Source: Melioribacteraceae bacterium (GTDB taxonomy: Bacteria > Bacteroidota > Ignavibacteria > Ignavibacteriales > Melioribacteraceae). From it: DNA of 19,200 nucleotides. Every line of letters starts with the position of its first letter. Within the stretch, counting starts at the first letter, position 1. The stretch is taken from positions 1 to 19,200 of the forward strand of contig JAQICK010000400.1 in assembly GCA_027858595.1 (NCBI GenBank), read 5' to 3'. A model generated the notes under the pieces. The model did no database searches, was not told the DNA's origin, and worked only from the letters and a program-made list of their open reading frames with translations. Made by a program: the position numbers and the translations under genes. This document shows, one piece after another, positions 15,701 through 19,200 of this stretch.

Positions 15701-15851
15701 CAAACGTAGTTCCATCGAGAATAACATTAACTCCAATTAAAGACTCTCCTGTATTGGCGTCTGTTACTGTTCCAGTAATTTTCCCCGATTGTGCGAAGAG
15801 TGAAATATTGGTAAGAGATAAAATAAAAACAAATAGTAGAAATTTTTTCAT
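12708..15851 (-). CDS. TonB-dependent outer-membrane receptor with carboxypeptidase-regulatory-like domain
   Basis: The 1047-residue protein has a signal peptide (MKKFLLFVFILSLTNISLFA, cleavage before QSGKITG). A CarboxypepD_reg-like domain spans about 23-105 (ITGTVTDANTGESLIGVNVI, TDLDGFFVILNVTPGTYNLK). DEVVVVAVTP (109-118) is a TonB-box-like stretch. The plug domain is at about 122-220 (EEIRNLPVVNIASVVGLQAG, VEGGTIRGG, GGFTADVGDVRSGLIEVVTK). The rest is a long 22-strand-type barrel ending FFGLKFNISL. Such receptors import large or scarce ligands with energy from TonB-ExbBD. No SusD-like partner is next to it, so this is not a standard SusCD pair. The start at 15851 has AGGA 6 bases upstream, and the gene begins 51 bases past the glycoside hydrolase stop. 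Confidence 0.93.
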   Translation of the reverse strand: MKKFLLFVFILSLTNISLFAQSGKITGTVTDANTGESLIGVNVILDGTTFGAATDLDGFFVILNVTPGTYNLKASYIGFAPKTITKLRVNIGQTSEANFELSDASIRTDEVVVVAVTPIVQRDVASSGANLNAEEIRNLPVVNIASVVGLQAGVEGGTIRGGSGDEVVYEVNGISMRDGRDNSSYNNLSITSVQQIRVQSGGFTADVGDVRSGLIEVVTKEGSKNKYTVSFQGQYRPAGNKHIGESVNDPNSYFIRPYLDDDVAWTGTNNGAWTEYEKRQYPEFQGWNSFAEGTLQNDDPTDDLTPEAAQRLFLWQYRKSFDIEEPDYDIDMSVGGPVPFAKSLGGLRFFASYKQNQTMLLVPLSTPDYSDYNGSIKLTSDVAKGMKLMVEGHFGSQSGTSISTSGSTGIFKSDWYVANRVDYGNYTNAVLFSDAYFSPTTVKRSSIAAKFTHVISPTTFYTAIFSNFNSDYSTNPGTARDLTENNLFGNSYYVDEAPFGYYQGASDVWNGSNILMGSVYSQGRDSSKVSLYNLKFDLSSQMNKYNNVKVGFLFRMSAYDTKYGLVSELYSTNNRTYQWDTKPILFAGYVQDKLEFEAMVTTIGVRVEYSDPNTDWYQYTAYDPGLSASNSDNRDNLIVKEAVTSQLTIMPRLGVAFPITVNSKLFLNYGHYQTLPTPNNLYLITEDTFGQVNSIANPYANLEKTITYEVGYEHNLLDQYLLRMTGYYKDITNESRDIRYQSADGTVNYLKTEPIQYRDIRGFEIQLSKNRGDWISGFLNYNYMVTSLGKFGWGRYYESSVDQTEYINTSGQTWFKQSKPMPRPLARANIDLFTPAGYGTFISGWRLNILSTWKAGSYTSWSGDAGLSAKTTNNLQWLDYFNTDIRLSKALDFGSFDIQLYVQINNVFNTKVLSSTGFSRFNFDYDNYMRSLHLPEDVVSLETHRYENVPGSDQPGDYRVTGAEYTPIEAVSNINNIERPIDDLIYFDSSTRRYYEFSASSGWERTDEKKIHQILEDKSYIDMPNYSFFTFLNPRNIFFGLKFNISL

Positions 15852-15902
15852 GTAATTTCCTATGTGTTAACTGTTAATTTTTTAATAATTTATTTTTCAA
15901 TA

Positions 15903-18845
15903 CTATTTTAATAATAACATTTTCTTAATTGCAATAAAGTTATTTGACTCAAGCCTATAGAGATATAATCCACTAGTAATACGTTTATTAACTGAATTAG
16001 CATTAAAAGGAATTTTATAAACTCCAGCTTCTAAATAATCTGAAATCAGCACATCTATTTCTTGTCCAATAATATTATAGACTGTAAGTGTTGTCATTCC
16101 TGCTTCGGATAACCCAAATGATATTGTTGTTGTTGGGTTAAAAGGGTTTGGATAATTCTGGTCTAGATAATATTCTTCTGGAAGATTAAAATCATTATCA
16201 TCAACTGAAATGATAGAATCAGCAGAGGTTTTGAATTTAAATATTCCGGTCCAATCACTTGAGCCAAACTCATTACTTCCCATAACTCGCCAAGAGTAAA
16301 TTGTGTTTACTTCTAATTCATCAAAGTACAAAGTTGTATCAACAACTGTAGAGTCTATTAGCAGATTATTGATATTAACATCTGTCCCTTTGGATAACTG
16401 AACATTGTACTCTGTTGCCAAATCTGAGCTACTCCATTTGAATACAGGATTTAACTCTCTATCAAGAGAAACATCTTCTGGATAAAGTAATGTTGGTTCT
16501 TGCTTTGGAAATCCAGTTGTAAATATATATATCTCTGAAAAATCACTACTTCCACCATCGTTATTAGCTCTTACCTTCCAATAGTAAGTTGTAGCTCCTT
16601 CAAAACCACCAAAGATAATTGTTGTGTCCTTAATATTATCACTATCAAATATTCTATTAGAAAATTCCTCATCAGTAGATACTTGAATTCTATAACCATC
16701 AGAGTAATCACCAACTTTTTGCCAAACAAACGTAACAGAATCACTTAATGTACTTAGCTCATTAGGTGGCGAAACCAATACTGGAACTTCTGGTAGTATC
16801 ACAATTGTTTGAAACTGATATAATGTATCAGGCCAAATGCTAGTACCATATTCATTATTTGAATTTACATGCCATGCATAAAAACTTCCTGGTTTCAAGT
16901 CTGATATTTGCAATAAAGTATCAACCAGAATTGTATCTAAAACTATTTTATCAACAGTTATACCAAGTCCTTCAGACAATACAAAATGATATGATGATGC
17001 AATAGGATTACCACTCCATGAAAATTGAGGATTCAGTTCAACATCTGTCCATCTATACGATGGAGTATGCAAGTCTGGAGCTGATGGATACCCAGTAGTA
17101 AATGAGTAACTTTCTGCGTAATCGCTTTCGCCAGCAAGGTTAACAGCATTAATACTCCAGAAGTATTCTGTTTCGCCAGCTAAACCAGTTAATTGATATG
17201 ATGTATCCAGAAGTGCAATTTCTGAAATTACAACGTCATTAAAATCCGCATCAGTGGCAACTATAATAGAATATGAGTTTGCATTGTTTGCATAATTCCA
17301 TACAAAATTTAAAGTGTCACGTCCATTTGCTTCAGCATTTAAAGGCATAATCAAATTTGGAGTATCTGGTAAAACTAATACAGGCTCATATTCAAATCTA
17401 TTACTAACACTGCTTTCATTATTATTCCAATCGAGAGCAGTAACATAATAATAAGCCTTTTCTGTTGGGAAGTCATTATCAATTTGAACATAATGATTAG
17501 AAGTTATTTTAAATATGTTTTTAGAATCAGAAATATTTGTTGTATCAAAACTTGAACTTGTTGAACGATAAAGAACGTAGAACTTAATATCTTCGCCACT
17601 TGGAATATCCCAAGTAAGTGCTGTTGTTCCTACGCCTATGACTCTATCAAATCTTAAATTTATAGGTTTATTTGGAGCATCTATATCTTTCCAATCCATT
17701 GATGGAACAAGTGCAGGATACTTGTAATAATTATTTTTAAGTGTATCATTAACTCCGCCTCTATTCTCTTCAAAGTTATTTGAAGTAAAGTAAACTTCGC
17801 CCTGAATATTATCGATAGTACGGTTGAGAGAAACCATCTTACCAATTTGAGTATTATCAAATGTAGATTCGCCAACTCTGTAAAATGCTAAGCCAGGGTA
17901 AACGTGTCGGTTGTTGCTAACACTTGCCCACCAAGGAGCTAGTTTTCCGTAATCTTGTCCTCCACTAAAAGCCCAATATAATTGTGGTGCCAAATAATCT
18001 ATAATTTGTTCATCAAACCAAGTTACTGCATCACAATAAATTGAACTATATACATTCCAACCAGAGGTTCCTTCTGGAACTCCACTTTTCCAAATTCCGG
18101 GAGGGCTTTGCCCAAACTTAACTCTTGGATTTAATACTTGAATTGTTGAATAAATCATTCGTAATAATTCATTAACATTATTTCTTCTCCAATCACCCAA
18201 ATTTGTAAAGCCATTGGGATAAGTAGCAAATGTTTCTGCGTCTTGATTTGTAATACTCTCTAGGTAAAAATAGTCGTCAAAGTGAATTGCATCAAGATCG
18301 TAGTTGGTGATAATATCTGTAATTACATTAACAATATGCTGGCGAACTTCTGGTAATCCAGGGTCTAGAATTTCATCTCCATCAATATTTAACACCCAAT
18401 CTGGATGTTGTCTGGCAACATTCATTTCATCAAGTGCAAGATTGTAACTTTCTAATCTAACACGATAAGGGTTTAACCAAGCGTGGAGTTCCATACCGCG
18501 TTTGTGCGATTCCTCGATAGCAATTTGCAAAGGATCAAAAAATGGAGAAGGTGCTTTTCCCTGCTGACCAGTTAACCAATATGACCAAGGCTCAATATTA
18601 GAAACATACATTGCATCGCTAGCTGGACGTACTTGCATTATAACAGTATTTAGATTAGCATTTTTTAAGTAATCAATAATGCCAATTAAATCTTCTATTT
18701 TTTTCTCTGACGAATTTGTTGGGGCAGTAGGCCAATCGATATTACGCACTGTTGATAACCATGCTGCTCGCATTTCATGTTTAGGAGGTTCTGTCTGTGA
18801 GTATATCTGTGTTGCTAAAAATAATATGATTAATATAATTTTAAT
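15903..18845 (-). CDS. GHL10-type glycoside hydrolase with five FN3 domains and T9SS sorting domain; non-canonical start
   Basis: From ATT at 18845 the protein has 980 residues and opens with a clear signal peptide (IKIILIILFLATQIYSQ). The first ATG (18773) would remove that peptide and cut into the domain start. The GHL10 (PF02638-type) domain, about 22-380, shows HAWLNPYR (121-128), AIHFDDYFY with Asp190/Asp191, GQSPPGIW (245-252) and LAPQLYW (285-291). The relative DigH of E. coli cuts denuded peptidoglycan glycan strands; other GHL10 substrates are poorly known. Five FN3-like domains follow at about 391-487, 493-586, 588-681, 684-778 and 782-873. A T9SS type A domain (891-980) has NYPNPFNPTT and ends AIKKMLLLK. 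It is the first gene of the surface cluster. A secreted glycan-cleaving enzyme feeding the receptor downstream is an inference. Confidence 0.85.
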   Translation of the reverse strand: MKIILIILFLATQIYSQTEPPKHEMRAAWLSTVRNIDWPTAPTNSSEKKIEDLIGIIDYLKNANLNTVIMQVRPASDAMYVSNIEPWSYWLTGQQGKAPSPFFDPLQIAIEESHKRGMELHAWLNPYRVRLESYNLALDEMNVARQHPDWVLNIDGDEILDPGLPEVRQHIVNVITDIITNYDLDAIHFDDYFYLESITNQDAETFATYPNGFTNLGDWRRNNVNELLRMIYSTIQVLNPRVKFGQSPPGIWKSGVPEGTSGWNVYSSIYCDAVTWFDEQIIDYLAPQLYWAFSGGQDYGKLAPWWASVSNNRHVYPGLAFYRVGESTFDNTQIGKMVSLNRTIDNIQGEVYFTSNNFEENRGGVNDTLKNNYYKYPALVPSMDWKDIDAPNKPINLRFDRVIGVGTTALTWDIPSGEDIKFYVLYRSTSSSFDTTNISDSKNIFKITSNHYVQIDNDFPTEKAYYYVTALDWNNNESSVSNRFEYEPVLVLPDTPNLIMPLNAEANGRDTLNFVWNYANNANSYSIIVATDADFNDVVISEIALLDTSYQLTGLAGETEYFWSINAVNLAGESDYAESYSFTTGYPSAPDLHTPSYRWTDVELNPQFSWSGNPIASSYHFVLSEGLGITVDKIVLDTILVDTLLQISDLKPGSFYAWHVNSNNEYGTSIWPDTLYQFQTIVILPEVPVLVSPPNELSTLSDSVTFVWQKVGDYSDGYRIQVSTDEEFSNRIFDSDNIKDTTIIFGGFEGATTYYWKVRANNDGGSSDFSEIYIFTTGFPKQEPTLLYPEDVSLDRELNPVFKWSSSDLATEYNVQLSKGTDVNINNLLIDSTVVDTTLYFDELEVNTIYSWRVMGSNEFGSSDWTGIFKFKTSADSIISVDDNDFNLPEEYYLDQNYPNPFNPTTTISFGLSEAGMTTLTVYNIIGQEIDVLISDYLEAGVYKIPFNANSVNKRITSGLYLYRLESNNFIAIKKMLLLK

Positions 18846-18851
18846 AAGACA

Positions 18852-18855
18852 TCCT
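18852..18855 (-). promoter_or_regulatory. Ribosome binding site pointing to an ATT start
   Basis: AGGA lies 6 bases before ATT at 18845, the same sequence and spacing as AGGA before the ATG of the receptor gene (15858-15861, ATG at 15851). Both are preceded by ACAT on the coding strand. It also touches an out-of-frame ATG at 18852 that stops after three codons. Confidence 0.5.
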
Positions 18856-18901
18856 ATGTAATTAGAATAATACTAAGAACCTATTAGGTACATAGTAAAT
18901 T

Positions 18902-18930
18902 AAGATATTTTTAATTTATGTACAACACAA
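18902..18930 (-). promoter_or_regulatory. Weak sigma70-like promoter candidate for the surface cluster
   Basis: On the minus strand TTGTGT (18930-18925) and TATCTT (18907-18902) are 17 bases apart, about 57 bases before the proposed start. Both boxes are imperfect, and AT-rich DNA gives many such chance matches. Confidence 0.2.
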
Positions 18931-19040
18931 TTTTTAAAAAAATATTACTTTAGAAGAAGAAATAATTTGTTGTTAGGAATGGCTGAGTTCTAATAATATC
19001 AGCATTCTTAATTTTCAAAAAGGCTCTGGTTAACCAAAAA

Positions 19041-19110
19041 GCACTGTCATGCTGAATTTATTTCAGCATCTCGGACACATAATGAGATTCCGTGTAAGAA
19101 CATCACGGAG
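19041..19110. repeat. Palindromic interspersed repeat (GTCATGCTGAA type)
   Basis: ATGCTGAA (19049-19056) and TTCAGCAT (19062-19069) form a perfect 8-bp stem with a 5-base loop. CCGTG (19090-19094) and CACGG (19104-19108) form a second stem inside GAGATTCCGTG...CACGGAGATT. The wording CTGTCATGCTGAATTTATTT matches a dispersed intergenic repeat type known from many Bacteroidota-related genomes. Confidence 0.5.
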
Positions 19111-19200
19111 ATTGTATGTTTAAAAGTAAAGAAAAGACATCCACGCTGCAAAATTGTAATTAGACAATTTATGATTATTTTACAATAAAATATCATTAAC

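Larger units (their letters stand above)
18846..19200. other. Non-coding region upstream of the glycoside hydrolase gene
   Basis: No reading frame is supported in these 355 bases. They hold the AGGA site, an 11-base palindrome ACCTATTAGGT (18879-18889) that could bind a regulator, a weak promoter-like pair (see 18902-18930), and a palindromic repeat at 19041-19110. Confidence 0.6.

Noticed and set aside
12708..15851. SusC of a classical SusCD polysaccharide-uptake locus
   Set aside because: No SusD homologue is next to it; the following gene is an FN3 protein without SusD features or lipoprotein leader.

Overview
The window is AT-rich. It encodes type IX secretion (T9SS) cargo proteins with C-terminal NYPNPFNPTT-type sorting domains, a PorV/PorQ-family outer-membrane protein, a TonB-dependent receptor with a carboxypeptidase-regulatory-like N-terminus, and a TAnnTTTG-like promoter element. 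This points to the Bacteroidota/Chlorobiota/Ignavibacteriota group. The NYPNPFNPTT and YNTLGQEV wording is most typical of Ignavibacteria-like genomes (inference).

Layout. (1) 1-1761, minus strand: the 5' part of an AMP-forming acyl ligase that runs into an acyl-carrier domain and leaves the window. (2) 1865-3832, plus strand: a membrane-anchored SGNH/GDSL hydrolase with an HTH-like cytoplasmic head and a TPR-like tail. It converges on (3) 6473-3970, minus strand: a NodU/CmcH-type carbamoyltransferase, an SxtJ-family membrane protein and a 52-residue DUF5989-type protein. These four products match the order carbamoyltransferase-SxtJ-small protein-GDSL hydrolase known as sxtI-sxtJ-sxtK-sxtL from saxitoxin clusters. 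No other saxitoxin gene is visible, so this looks like a portable carbamoylation module acting on an unknown, probably envelope-associated, substrate. (4) 18845-6683, minus strand: six exported or outer-membrane proteins in a row. They are a GHL10-type glycoside hydrolase with five FN3 domains and a T9SS tail, a TonB-dependent receptor, a large FN3 protein with a sorting-domain-like C-terminus, a PorV/PorQ-family protein, a TIG plus beta-propeller lipoprotein, and a beta-propeller T9SS cargo protein. A good intrinsic terminator closes the series at 6566-6593. (5) 18846-19200: non-coding, with a palindromic repeat.

The surface cluster reads as a set for uptake, secretion and surface display: the receptor and PorV-like protein in the outer membrane, with lipoprotein and T9SS cargo on the surface. 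Gaps of 19-107 bases between most of its genes suggest one or a few transcripts. A 128-183-base gap holding a repeat separates the receptor from the FN3 protein, and a palindromic promoter-like element precedes the last gene. No RNA gene, CRISPR array, transposase or phage gene was seen.
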